Notes under the pieces: generated by a model
Seen by the model: the letters and a program-made list of their open reading frames with translations, nothing else
Databases searched by the model: none
What the model was told of the DNA's origin: nothing
Part shown: piece after piece, positions 46,780-57,555 of the stretch
Numbering within the stretch: position 1 is the first letter of the stretch
Layout: each line of letters opens with the position of its first letter
Position numbers and translations under genes: made by a program
DNA from: Siphonodentalium dalli
Lineage: Eukaryota > Mollusca > Scaphopoda > Gadilida > Siphonodentaliidae
Assembly (NCBI GenBank): GCA_032622095.1
Contig: CP136062.1
Location: forward strand, 7,194,001-7,258,000
Direction: 5' to 3'
DNA length: 64,000 nucleotides

Positions 46780-48700
46780 GCCACGATTATGGTACAACCG
46801 TGATGAACACGCGAACCATCACAGACCTACCGGTATATGCAGGTTGCACGAGTAACACACAGACCTTCCACGAGTAACCAGCGCCGGGACTGGGAGGCCA
46901 ATACATACGAGCAGTGGGCTATTGGGCAACTTAGCCTATACTATAGATACACATTGGACTATACGGAGGTCCCCGATGGTCGTGGAAGGAGACTCAAGGG
47001 GATATAATGATTTTTTTTATATAAATTTATTATGCAGTCTATTCCCGGTGATAAAAGACTTGTAAGTGGTATACAACGATTCTAAATATCCCTAATCACA
47101 CGACCGCTTTCAAATCAGAATGTAAGAACTAAGATTCGAAATTGAATTGAATCTTCGTCAGGCCCTACCACTGACTGTACCAGTACCACAGGGGTTAATT
47201 TAAAGTTACTCAGCCGTGGTAGCACCTGGACCAGAGTGCCTCTAACCAGAATTGGTTGCTGCACTGAAATATCAACACTGACAACAGCTACTGTCAGTAC
47301 TGAGCTAGTGACCTACAGGCTACAGTCCAGATGCAGCGAATTTAGGAAAATTCATTTTAAACATGCATAAACTTCTATTTACTGATTATTCGTATTGTCA
47401 TGCTATTTTGCATACATTAAAATAGTACATCTACATGTAGTTCATCTTGCGAAACATCATTTCTCAATTTATATCATGATTAGCAATTTAGCGGTCATTT
47501 GTCAAAGGCATTGCCATTGTAATTTTTTGTGCGAAATCGCTGAAATTGAAAATCGTCGGCAACCTTTGAACATTCTTGTGCCAAGTTGTGGCTTGTCTGG
47601 CTAAACTTTTCTATCAAATATCACGTTCAAATGGTGTTCGTAAATTGGCACAAAATGCTTACCACAGTGACAGTGATGTGCATTTCTCCGTCTTGACAAA
47701 TATTCGTGTTCTGTTGATCAGATTACACAAAATAGACATTTCAATGTCATGTCTGCGGACTATTGACATAATTGTTTTGCGTAATAATTCACCGCAAATT
47801 GCACAAACTTGTATTTCATTCCCTTTTGCACAAAAACACAAATTTGGCCAACAATTTAATACACTACATAATTATATTCCTTCTTTCCTGTGTGAATATA
47901 ATGACTCAAATGACAAAAATGTTGCGAACTATTTTTTATCTCGCCGATGTTAGGATGGGCAGTACTTTGGATTTCCTTGGTAACCGTCGATTTAAAGGGG
48001 AACCGCTGAATATTGGTTGATTAAGTTATAAGTATAATTCCGGTGTGTTGGCTTCGAGCTTTGCCACTATTCCATCAATCTTTTATGTGAAAACGTCTAT
48101 AGAAAATTAAAGACAAGCTCCAAATGTACAATAGGCAAACTAGAATTGTGTTTCGAGTCAAATATTTGTAATAATTGAATGAAATATTAACACAAAACCT
48201 TTACAGAACAATTACAACTTACTACAAATTACAATTGCCGTTTCGAATTTCAGCACTTTTCGTCTCTTGTAAGTTGTAACAAATGTAAGTGGTTGAAATT
48301 TTTATGGAAAAATATCATCCACAAATTTACAATATTTCGATATTTATAATGGAGTCTAACTCACCTTTGCTCCTGACCACTTTAATCAGTTATGTTAATT
48401 ATTATGAACTTTGAGGTGGAACCGGATACTGGAGTCTGGAGTCTCTAAGTCTCTAGGTCACTAGGTCAACCGTCGTAACTAATAAGTAACGTTAATTTTG
48501 ATTGGCAATTGATAAGTAAGGTCAATTTTGATAGGTCAGTATTTTAGTAACACATCGCTATTTATAGATTTCCCGCCAAAACATCGAATAGTATAGCGTT
48601 CATCTCGCGTACACGTATATGCTTATCGCTCGCGAACGAGACCCCTGCGGGTTCTCGTTTCGGGCTCGCTCTTAATAGTACTCAGAGCCGACCCCGACAA
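46780..48700. other. AT-rich sequence, no recognised gene
   Basis: Includes a 125-codon plus-strand open frame at 47,576-47,953 without recognisable domains or composition bias, and short tandem TCTAGGTCACTAGGTCA-like runs near 48,450. Nothing further can be supported. Confidence 0.5.
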
Positions 48701-48704
48701 AATG

Positions 48705-49215
48705 GCTGCCTTTGGAAAAAATCACTTTCCTTCCGGGTTTATGAAACTTAATTTTTCAATAAATACGAGAGATACGATACCGTGATGTAGCGTGATTGGT
48801 TTGGGTGGGTTAGTAAACAATTCCGCTGCTAATGATGTATAATATATATATTCTACTAACCGTAGATTGTGTTTTTGAAGCCCAAGTCGGTGTAAAAATC
48901 GCACCGTTTAGCGGACATCATGTCGAACGAGTGAAATGTTACAGCCGGTTGCGTCAGACCTGTGCTCATAACCAGAGGTTTTCTTAACCAATGTTTACAG
49001 GGGATGCATAAAATTGAAGAGTAATAACATATATGTTTAACTATATATGAGGCATTTATGTTACAAAAATTATTTTGTTGTATTTTAACCTGATTGTGGA
49101 CATTGTAAAAATAATTTTAAAAATAGGCCGGGCCAAGTTGGATACCTTTCTATAGGATTAAGTATTATTGGGGTGGGGTCAATTTTTGTTCTGGGGACCT
49201 GTGGTCAAAACCGAC
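48705..49215 (-). repeat. Dispersed ~510-bp repeat, copy B (inverted partner at 31,230)
   Basis: Reverse-complement match of 31,230-31,765, including the exon-like segment. The ATT microsatellite of copy A is reduced to a short AT-rich run here. Confidence 0.88.
48861..48921 (-). other. Exon-like segment with GTTAGT donor, copy B
   Basis: Same 20-codon frame as 31,532-31,592, starting ATGATGTCCGC and ending at G/GTTAGT. Asp to Tyr and Leu to Phe are the amino-acid differences. Confidence 0.4.
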
Positions 49216-49871
49216 GGTCTCGAACAAAATTGCGGATGAAGATGCTTAACTCTAAAATCAAGTGGTAATACGGCCAAATTTGTATACTGTAGTTGACAGC
49301 AGTTAGCATTATTTTGTTGTAATTAATCGATTCTGATAACAAAAAGCGCATTTTGAAGAAATGTTGTTGTCGTAAATTTATTATATGGGGAGCGTCTGAT
49401 CGGTTTGAGTACCTTTAAGTAAACCTTTATTTGGATTCTTTCAACAGATCGAAGGGTCGGCCGGTCGGGGTAAGGGAATATTTATTCCAAGAATTGAGAT
49501 GTTTGTCGGGATCTAAACCCGGAGGATGGTTGAAATGTTAAACTTGGTAACAACAATAAAAGGTGTCAAAATGAAGTCTGTTTACTATACGTATTGAATA
49601 AAGAGCGTTTGCTTCACTTCTGTGCGAAACACAGAAAACAGCTGAAACTTACTCTGATTATGCTTATATTGTGTAGAGTTTGTACATGTATGTCGTGTCT
49701 TTGGCGACCTATATTATCTCCACTACAATATACACCAGTATTGTGGTTCAAATGCGCCATGTCCGTTCAGATAGTAAATATATATTAAAATGAGATATCA
49801 GTCCCCACCTAATACATAGATAAATCCACGATATATTGATGCCTTTGTACAATGGGTTGAATGGGTTGAGA

Positions 49872-50270
49872 CAGGAACGTGACGACAGGGGTGTCTCAAC
49901 CCCCCCCCCCACTTTGGTCAAATGTTCAACATTTGGAAATTTGATATACCTGTCACAACATATTTTGAACAATAGGTTGAAATTGTTTTCGTAGTTTGAT
50001 TTTCCAACAATTCATTAGTGGAGAATGTTTAGTTTTTAAACCAACATCTGCATATTTTCCTATTGATCACACAATTTGGATTGAAATGGCTGTCAGAAAC
50101 TGTTGGAAATTTTTGGGGGTTGTCAGGTCTCAAAATTTCCAACAACTGGAAAGCTTGATGGCATCCATCCAAGGGGGGGGGGGTGCAAATGGAATTACGC
50201 GCAAACTAACTTAGAAAATCGAAGGTGGACACCCTACCTAACGCGGAGACCATCAACAGCCATGTCCCTG
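49872..50270. mobile_element. ~400-bp MITE-like element with CAGGRACRTG ends
   Basis: Left end CAGGAACGTGACGACAGGGG; right end CAGCCATGTCCCTG, the reverse complement of a related sequence. Interior TTGGAAATTT/AAATTTCCAAC inverted phrases and a G-run precede the right end. Related pieces occur in the palindrome spacer (17,780-18,120), at 36,361-36,575 and at 52,143-52,766. Confidence 0.65.
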
Positions 50271-50691
50271 CAATGGGTCGAGACTGCGTCTATAGCACCA
50301 TCTACTCATTATATTAATCACAACCTGTCATTAAAGCTGTGAACAAAGTTGTTAGTGAAAAGATCGGCCTTCCGTATTTATCTAAGTGCTAGAAGCCGCC
50401 TCGAGAAATTGAACACAAATTGTGGGTTAAACTGACAACTTTAATAATGATATTTGCCCATGAAATCTTGCAATACATAGGTTAACGCATAGCTGACTGG
50501 AATGTCATGGAATGCATGGACCTTTGAGTGAGAAAATCGTAGAGAAAGGCTACCGGTCAATGGGACACATCTACCCGTTTGAATTCGTTATCGCTTTATG
50601 TGCTGCATTTAGAGTACCCAAGTGACCGTGACGATGTTCACCAATTTACCCGTACCCGTTCCAGTCGGACAGGTATCGCAAACTCGCTATT

Positions 50692-50771
50692 GCCTGTTTA
50701 GAATCAGTATTTCAACATCATATTGAAGTTGGTTGCATTCAACTTTACGCGAAACTGTGATGTCAAATTTG
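50692..50771 (+). repeat. 78-80-bp direct repeat, left copy
   Basis: GCCTGTTTAGAATCAGTATT to GATGTCAAATTTG recurs at 51,251-51,331 with a few substitutions. Together they bracket the ~480-bp repeat at 50,772. Confidence 0.88.
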
Positions 50772-51246
50772 TTATATCGCATTGTGCATGGTCCGCTTTT
50801 AAAAGCAAGAGGGCCGAATGCAAATGTTCACACCCATCAATTGAAAATAGCGAGTGCATACGGGTGCGAGAACAATCGCGCCGGTCTCTTAGGATGGGTG
50901 CACAGCCTCATGTTTTGAAATCTTAATTCGAAATGACGTTTAGTTTTCGTGTAAGTCACGATTGATGGCAGAACAAAACTGATTACGTTGTCAAAGAAGA
51001 TTAAAATGAAGTGAAAACAAACTGCTGATTGGCGTCAGACATTCTGGAACACAGTTGGCGTAACTGCATGAGCTCCCATAGCAAACCTTGTGTACCCTTC
51101 TGTCCATTTAGCACATTTTCAAAACATGTTCCTCGAGTTTGTTTACCTCTGCAAGAAATTAGGAGAGGAACCGATATCTCGACATGAACGTTTGGACGGC
51201 GATAACTCGATGACACACACAAAACAACGTATTATCTTCACACATA
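50772..51246 (+). repeat. Dispersed ~430-bp repeat, copy B (partner at 29,930)
   Basis: Direct copy of 29,930-30,355 with small insertions such as TCTTAGGATGGGTG. It sits exactly between the 80-bp direct repeats. Confidence 0.85.
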
Positions 51247-51250
51247 TATA

Positions 51251-51331
51251 GCCTGTTTAGAATCAGTATTTCAACATCATATTGAAGATGGTTGCCTTCA
51301 ACTTTGCGCGAAACCGTGATGTCAAATTTGA
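51251..51331 (+). repeat. 78-80-bp direct repeat, right copy
   Basis: Right partner of 50,692-50,771. The sequence continues beyond it as TTGAAACATTCGG. Confidence 0.88.
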
Positions 51332-51652
51332 TTTGAAACATTCGGGAAAATACTCGTGTCGTGATCAAAAACAATGAAAACATATATTGTGGCTTCAGTA
51401 ATACATACATGTCGTTTGTGACAAAATAAATAAAAAGAGTGCACTCACATTCTATGTCAGTCTGAATTTGTCTTTCCTTTGTAAATACAATTCTAATTTT
51501 CAAAAAGCATGCTCACGCAGTCATGGTATCCCATCACATGGTCGGTGAGGTCCAATTGAGGGAAACAAAAATAACATAATGTTGCCGAGGATCCAATAAG
51601 TAAGAGCAACTATTTTAAATAGGCCAAATACCCACTTACTCAAACTCTTATC

Positions 51653-53090
51653 TTAGGGCGCGTACACATGAAGCTGCATAAAAATATCTGCAAGAAAATA
51701 TCAGGTAAAATTGTACTCTGATATTTTCTTGCTGCAAAGATTACGCCCGTGAGAAAGCGGCGGCTTATATGGCGTTGATTGAGTTCAATGTGACTAGTGT
51801 TAGTCGTGTTTGTTGAAGTGAATTACTGCTGACAAACAACCTATAGTTCATATCGAATATTCATAGAGTTATAAAGTGTTATGGAAAATTAAAGATGCCA
51901 CCTATTTTAACGAGAAAGGAACGCGCCCTCGTCGTTGGAGTAGGGATGTGTGTTCTTCGTAACACACGAAACGACATCTAAACAGACGTTGATGTGTTCG
52001 GCTCTGGGCCACATCCCACATGCGAGAAGAGCGAGAAGCCGCCAACAATTTCTTATTCGAAACGTACATACAGTCCAAATTAAAGTAAACCAACTAAGCC
52101 AAGGCATGTGAGGTACCAAATTATAAAGCATCACCATACACGCAGGGACGTGGCTAGATGGTTTCCGTTTTTTCGTTGGGTGTGTCCACCTTGGGAAATT
52201 CCAACTGCACCCCCCTTGAATCAGAATCAGACCAAACACAAGTTTTCCATAATTCCATTTGCACCCCTTTGCACCCCATTGCTCTTAGGCGTAATATTAG
52301 ACCATGGTTCGGTCTGGTGTGCGAAAATTTTGTAATCTTAACAAGAAAATCGCAAAATCCTACCATCTAGACTATCCTCAAGCATTCCGAGAGTTGGAAA
52401 TTTCCAACCTGACACCCCACTTAGGTTGGAAAATTTTCAACTGATGACAATTCCAATGACAATGTTGACCAAATGTATGACAATATTGTTTTCTTAAATT
52501 AATTAGCAGTTTTTTACTTTTGACTGGCCATGGGGGAGGGACCAGGACACAAGCTTTCCAAGTGTTGGAAATTTCCAACCTGTCACCCCCCCCCTGCATG
52601 AGGTTGGAAAGTTGCAGACCATAGTTTTTACCAAAAATAGGAAAATATGCAAATATTGGTCCAACAAAATTAATTCCCCCCCGACTTTTTTTGAAATCAA
52701 ACTACATGAACATTTTCAACTTATCGTTGGTGTGAAATTTCCACCACCCCTGTCGCCACGTCTCTGCACACACGTATATACATGTATATATAAAATACAT
52801 CAGCGGTTCTGACAACCAATAAAAAATGGAAATACGTAGTATGTTGAAACAGACGATACTATTGATGGATGATAACTCAGGCGCATGAATTGTTACGATC
52901 ATATCCCCGCGAGATTAGTTAACTGATACCGATGGCCACCTATCAAGGTGAACACATATCACCAATTGGCGATAAAATATCAGCGCGCTGCCTTCGTCGG
53001 ATATTTTCCGGTATTATTTATTTCATTGGTCAAGTAAGTCACATGGGGCATACCTGATATTTTCTTGCTGGCCATGTGTACGCGCCCTTA
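51653..53090 (+). mobile_element. 1.4-kb TIR element, ends TTAGGGCGCGTACACATG
   Basis: TTAGGGCGCGTACACATG at the left pairs with CATGTGTACGCGCCCTTA at the right. GCAAGAAAATATCAGGTA is an additional inverted block at both ends, repeated internally as a small hairpin at 51,689-51,738. TTATC flanks both sides and may be the target duplication. A second element (52,143-52,766) is nested inside. No transposase was seen. Confidence 0.75.
52143..52766 (+). mobile_element. ~620-bp MITE-like element nested in the TTAGGGCGCG element
   Basis: Left end CAGGGACGTGGC; right end GTCGCCACGTCTCTG, which is complementary. The interior has AAATTTCCAACCTG(A/T)CACCCC and GGTTGGAAA blocks. It is a longer relative of the elements at 36.4 and 49.9 kb. 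Confidence 0.75.
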
Positions 53091-53218
53091 TCCTGGTTGA
53101 CCCAACATCTTATATTTTGTCACTTTTAGGTGTTAATCTTACTCATGAAAGCCGCCTAGAATTGTTGACCCTGTCGGAGTACCCCTTGCATTACGGTACA
53201 CACAGTAGGCCCAATGCT

Positions 53219-53224
53219 ATCCTG
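53219..53224. other. Predicted left target-site copy (ATCCTG)
   Basis: Hexamer immediately before the terminal sequence at 53,225. By analogy with the 6.7-kb element it should recur directly after the far terminus, which is outside the window. Confidence 0.35.
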
Positions 53225-53372
53225 TGATGATACAGGGCCCAGTTGGGGTCATTTCAGGAACGATAACTCTATCCGACCTATATGCAGTACTCCCGTTAGA
53301 CAGTTTGACCTATATTCTCCGCCCACGCGTCGGTCTATTTGCGGTTTATGATCCCCATTAGCATATTATTAT
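53225..53372 (+). repeat. Terminal sequence homologous to the 6.7-kb element end
   Basis: TGATGATACAGGGCCC through GTCTATTTGCGGTTTATG to GCATATTATTAT, then abrupt divergence (ACGGAAGGGA here, TTAGATACGG at 14,803). Confidence 0.9.
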
Positions 53373-54046
53373 ACGGAAGGGATATTTTTGGCCGGACATG
53401 TTCAGACACGCATTCTCACGTCACATACTACGAGTCAATATCGATTTACTCTCGACGATGGTGTGCGTCTGTATAAATTATCGATTAAAACGTGTCATGA
53501 CAAGACCCGCGCGGCTTTCTGCAGGCCAGTCGATTCGCTATAACACGTTCGGACTTGATCCCCCATCTATAAATATATAAACACGTACGGACATGTTTAT
53601 TATATATAGCTTTTCGTCGACCCCCCTCAGGTATATACACGGTCTTTCTCGATGTGATATCATAGATGGCTCAATGAAAATAGATACGACAAGGGACGCT
53701 TGATATAATGTGAGTATAAGTATATATTCTATACAAAATTGTTTTGAAATATATCTCTGTTCTATGGTGGTACTTTGATAAATTCGCAAATTTGCCAGGT
53801 AAACTTTATTTATAATCCCCGCCCTCATAAATTAATATATACGAAATGTTTTAGTGTTTGCCGTAAAATTTGCGAGTGTATGAACGCACCCCCACGCATA
53901 CAGTTATAAAATGCGTACATCAAATTATAGTGAATAAAATATATATGTATACTATACCCTTTTTACACAGAATGGAACGAAATCCGATAAAACATTAATC
54001 CGTTTATTATAGAAATTGTCAGGGGCGTTAATCCTTATTGTCCCCT
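53373..54046. other. Leader region of the second element, no recognised gene
   Basis: AT-rich with short open frames on both strands (53,398-53,580 plus; 53,538-53,828 minus). They lack recognisable motifs and are not repeated elsewhere in the window. Confidence 0.5.
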
Positions 54047-54677
54047 TTAAACAAAAAAATTCGGCGGCTCTACGTCATCGCTGTCCCACGTGCACGAAGT
54101 CATTGTCTTTTCCTCGTCGCTCAGCTCCCAATCGTCCCAATTGCTCAAATCTTCCAAGTTCTTTGACTGGAAACAGAAGAAAAGACGTTCGGATTCCAAA
54201 AAAAAAAATGATACGGATACGAGTGATTAACGAAGGTGTGTCAATGTTGGGTTATCAATATGGTTCCTTACTATTTTAGGGCCTGTTATAATGATATAGG
54301 CTTTACATGAATATGTTATAAAAATCGTGTTCCAAGTAACTCGTCTTTCCTTTAGCCCTCGGATATAGTAAAGAGCGTTATTAGTTACTGTTTTCCCTAT
54401 ATGAAAATAATAAAGAGCGTTTGTGGTTGTGTAATTAAAAACCAACAAAATCGCACCGCTAACAGAATACAAGTACACTATATAAATTGTTCGAATTCAA
54501 AAACAATACACAAAGAAATCCCTGGTTTCAACACGTATGAATATTTCTCAAACGAACGCTACTATTGTCTTTAACTAAATATCATGTTCAATTTAAAAAT
54601 GAAATAAAAGTTATATTTATACATACCATTTCCATCGTGGGTGTCTCGCCGTCACTAAATGTATTAGGTGTTTCCAT
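54047..54677 (-). CDS. Two-exon acidic mini-protein (56 aa)
   Basis: Exon 1 is 54,627-54,677 (17 codons starting METPNTFSDGETP) and ends at the consensus donor GTATGT. A 460-bp intron follows, with acceptor TTTTCTTCTGTTTCCAG. Exon 2 is 54,047-54,166 (39 codons plus TAA). The junction is phase 0, so both exons stay in frame. Exon 2 is strongly acidic and Trp-rich (NWDDWELSDEE) and ends DVEPPNFFV. No family was recognised; acidic Trp-containing peptides of this size can be activation or docking segments, but that is speculation. A TATA box lies ~35-45 bp upstream. Exon 1 recurs at three other places in the element without exon 2. Confidence 0.6.
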
Positions 54678-54710
54678 GTTTGAGAAGTTGTGCGGAGTGA
54701 AGAATTTCAC

Positions 54711-54724
54711 CTTATATTATACCC
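54711..54724 (-). promoter_or_regulatory. TATA box of the acidic mini-gene
   Basis: GTATAATATAAGG on the minus strand, 35-45 bp before the ATG. It is conserved upstream of all four exon-1 copies. Confidence 0.5.
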
Positions 54725-55330
54725 AGTAACTAATATCATCGCCACTATGCTTGACCCAAAGTTATAATTCACGTTACAGTATAATTACACCAGCTGTGTG
54801 TTTCAACGTTCTGCCCATTTCCGTTCATTGGAATTAGCATAAATAACCGCCATGCTTAATTAAATAACGCATTATTTGGGGTGGGAAGACAGATGTCTAC
54901 TTTTAAACTTGACAGATATAACACGGTTTTGAATATTTGTTAGCAAAATTCCTCCGTCGCCCATGCTTCCAGAGTGATAGCTAATAAATTCACAATTTGG
55001 AGAATTTGTAATCTTTTTCGGCGATGTATCATGTAAATGATTGTGATGGCCTACGGTTCTCGTTCAGCTCTGAAATGAACTAAATTGTTTAAACAGTTCT
55101 TCGGGGTAATCTTTAAAATGAGGCAGAGTGTTCACGAGTATATACATTATTTCCATGGGGGGGGGGGGGGAAATAGAGGGATCCCGCTAATTGACAAAAT
55201 AAATTAAAAAACTTAATATCTCGTCTTAACCGACCACAAACGATAGTCCCCTCTCTGTCTGATAATTAATCTGAAAACGGCTCGTCCGTACCTCTCTCCG
55301 CCTCGGCGATAGGCTATTTTGAAATATCTA

Positions 55331-55350
55331 TGACGTCACAGCCGCACGTG
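55331..55350. promoter_or_regulatory. CRE plus E-box module, copy 1
   Basis: The perfect CRE palindrome TGACGTCA (55,331-55,338) is followed 6 bp later by CACGTG (55,345-55,350). The module recurs at 55,864-55,883 and 58,385-58,404, and inverted at 61,072-61,091. CRE copies without the E-box are at 58,202 and 62,659. Binding by bZIP/bHLH factors is inferred from consensus only. Confidence 0.5.
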
Positions 55351-56075
55351 CAATGGACATAATATGCCTTATCTAGAGTTCTAGAAGTCGGATCATGACG
55401 CGGTTTTCACCATGTAGGAAGGTTCGACGTCGCCGTCAATAAAATAAATAAAAATAGAGATCTTTCGATAATTCACCAAAACATTTAAACATGAATAATC
55501 GTCGCACACACACACACCCTCCCCCAACGCGGGACAAAACTCCTCCGTCGCCCTATTATAAAGAGGGTCCACGTTTCCGACCCGTTAGATAATAAATTGC
55601 GTTCACAATTTGGAGAATTTGTAATCTTTTACGGCGATGTATGATGTAAATTGAAAAAAGTATTCGACTTTAGCTCACTTCGTTCCGAACATATAGCTAT
55701 AAAATTGTGGGGGACAAAAATAGAGGAATTCCGCTAATTGACAAAATAAATTAAAAAACTTAATATCTCGTCTTAACCGACCACAAACGATAGTCCCCTT
55801 CTGTCTGATAAATAATCTGAAAACGGCTCGTCCGTACCTCTCTCCGCTATTTTGAAATATCTATGACGTCACAGCCACACGTGCAATGGACATAATATGC
55901 CTTATCTAGAGTTCTAGAAGTCGGATCTTGACGCGGTGTTCACCATGTAGGAAGGTTCGACGTCGCCGTCAATACAAAACAATAAAATAAATAAAATAGA
56001 GATCTTTCGATAATTCACCAAAAAAACACATGAATAATCGTCACACACACACACCCTCCCCCAACGCGGGTATAT
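55345..56075. repeat. Two direct copies of a ~200-bp block plus intervening partial arm
   Basis: The block from CACGTGCAATGGACATAATA through GAAGTCGGATC..GACGCGG and GAAGGTTCGA to a CACACACACACCCTCCCCC tract occurs at 55,345-55,545, 55,878-56,070 and 58,399-58,590. Between the first two lies a truncated copy of the arm sequence (55,600-55,870). This shows stepwise internal duplication. Confidence 0.8.
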
Positions 56076-56160
56076 GATGATCCGAAATAATTGAGAATAA
56101 CATGGTATAAGTTAATATTTTATTTACGATGAAAATAAGTATTCCTCACACGGTCAAAGT

Positions 56161-56672
56161 TCAATAATCACGTTGAGTGTAAAATCCAAAACCTCCAGGA
56201 TTGCATTCTGTACACGCTAACGCTTCCATCTGTCCATCGTGCGTTAAATAACAAGCTCTAACAGTCTCTAATTCAGGTAAAACATGATTAACGGCGTCAA
56301 TGTGTTGAAACAATACATCAAATTCCTGTTGGTTAATCGTACAGCCTTTCTTCGTGGGGTGCAAATGTTCAGAGTCCTTCGGGTGAAATACTGGCGTAAG
56401 TGTACTACACCATTATTATGGTCTAAAACCGCATGTAGATTGTGTCCCAGATGCACTTTATCCATAGGACTCCTGGATACTAAATGTTCACCGATGGACT
56501 TTATATTTTCAGTCAGACATTGCCATCTAGGTAAGCTCATACGAGCCCCGAATGACGTAGGGATTTTGCCTTCTTTCCATATTCGTAAGTCAACGTATTT
56601 CCGGTCCTCATATTCACCGACTGTGAGAAATCGGTCCCTCCCTAAATTTTTGACGAGAATCTTAGAATCCAT
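56161..56672 (-). pseudogene. PC4-like ssDNA-binding protein with two tandem domains, frameshifted
   Basis: The ATG is at 56,672. The first ~60 residues match the PC4/p15 coactivator pattern: basic/aromatic strands, YVDLRIW, GKIPTSFGARMSLPRW, then a helix. A second half-similar module follows (VVHLRQYF and, one frame over, HPTKKGCTINQQEFDVL). A single-base frameshift near 56,385 splits the frame: the first frame ends at 56,268 and the other runs to 56,161. PC4 proteins bind ssDNA and aid transcription or replication. The shifted tail ends FGFYTQRDY. The start is supported by a TATA box ~60 bp upstream. In the duplicated arms only the first 11 codons survive (near 58,230 and 62,635). Confidence 0.6.
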
Positions 56673-56728
56673 GATCCTTTCTTAATGAAAATTTAGCTGC
56701 GAATGAGTTAGTACCTCGAATCACCGTC

Positions 56729-56771
56729 TTTTTATATGATGGGTGACGTTGAAAAAGTGAAATAGACCAAT
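56729..56771 (-). promoter_or_regulatory. TATA and CCAAT elements of the PC4-like gene
   Basis: On the minus strand, ATTGG (inverted CCAAT; 56,767-56,771) lies ~30 bp upstream of ATATAAAAA (56,729-56,737), which lies ~57 bp before the ATG. The same block is duplicated at 58,270-58,360 and inverted at 62,520-62,630. Confidence 0.55.
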
Positions 56772-56819
56772 CGAACTTCCTAGGCACAGCCATTAATAAT
56801 TAGTGCCCGCCCCTTTTTT

Positions 56820-57060
56820 GATCATAGGACGATGAAATTTCGTAATGTCTAAATATAATTCGTACACATCACGGGTTTCAAATAAATGTATGACTCATGC
56901 GCCATAAATAGAAACCAATCATTAAGCGAGTTGATGCTATATGATATAATGATCATAGGGCGATGAAATTTCGTAATGTCTATATATAGCTCTTACACGT
57001 CACGTGTTTCAAATAAATGGATGACTCATGCGCTATAAATAGCAACCAATCATTAAGCAC
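56820..57060. promoter_or_regulatory. Tandem ~129-bp promoter module (TATA, CCAAT, AP-1, CRE-like)
   Basis: Two copies start GATCATAGG(A/G)CGATGAAATTT (56,820 and 56,949). Each has TGACTCA (56,891 and 57,022), a strong TATAAATAG-type box, and CCAAT. CACGTGT or its variant sits beside a CGTCA half site. The modules lie between the divergent PC4-like gene (minus) and the gene start at 57,127 (plus). They recur inverted at 62,225-62,480 and from 63,805 to the window end. Confidence 0.55.
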
Positions 57061-57126
57061 CGTGATTTCGAGTTGCTATAAGTATGTTATATGGAACCTT
57101 TAGCTCATTAAAGTATTTGCTTTCAG

Positions 57127-57189
57127 ATGGAGCGGTTAATCGATGAATTGCACGCCAGGCCAGTAGTAAAAAATATAGGCTTTACATGA
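57127..57189 (+). pseudogene. Truncated gene start (MERLIDELHARPVVKN...)
   Basis: An ATG ~93 bp downstream of a TATAAATAG box opens a frame starting MERLIDELHARP. It reaches a TGA only 20 codons on, because it crosses a duplication breakpoint at about 57,168 where sequence homologous to the acidic-gene intron begins. It therefore looks like the 5' end of a longer gene cut off by rearrangement. Inverted copies occur at about 62,105-62,168 and 63,684-63,747. The remainder of the gene is not in the window. Family unknown. Confidence 0.35.
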
Positions 57190-57504
57190 ATATGTTATAA
57201 AAATCGTGTTCCAAGCAACTCGTCTTTCGTTTAACCCTCGGATATAGTAAAGAGCGTTATTAGTTACTGTTTTCCCGATATGAAAATAATAAAGAGCGTT
57301 TGGGGTTGTGTAATTAAAAACCTATAGAATCGCACCGCTGACAGAATACGAGTACACTATATACATTGTACGAATTCAAAAACAATACACAAATAAATCC
57401 CTGGTTTCAACAAGTGTGAATCTTTCTCAAACGAACGCTACTATTGCCTTTAACTAAATATCATGTTCAATTTAAAATGAAATAAAAGTTATATTTATAC
57501 ATAC

Positions 57505-57555
57505 CATTTCCATCGTGTGTGTCTCGTCGTCACTTAATGTATTAGGTGTTTCCAT
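57505..57555 (-). pseudogene. Orphan exon 1 of the acidic mini-gene, copy 2
   Basis: 17 codons with three substitutions relative to copy 1 (Phe to Leu, Gly to Asp, Pro to His). The GTATGT donor is intact, but the matching exon 2 is absent downstream, where the sequence switches to the MERL gene start. Confidence 0.6.

Noticed and set aside
54016-54279. 87-codon plus-strand frame
   Set aside because: Lies opposite exon 2 of the acidic gene, which has a proper acceptor and stop on the minus strand.
56284-56685. 133-codon plus-strand frame opposite the PC4-like gene
   Set aside because: Antisense shadow; the minus-strand frame has the PC4 pattern and a TATA/CCAAT promoter.
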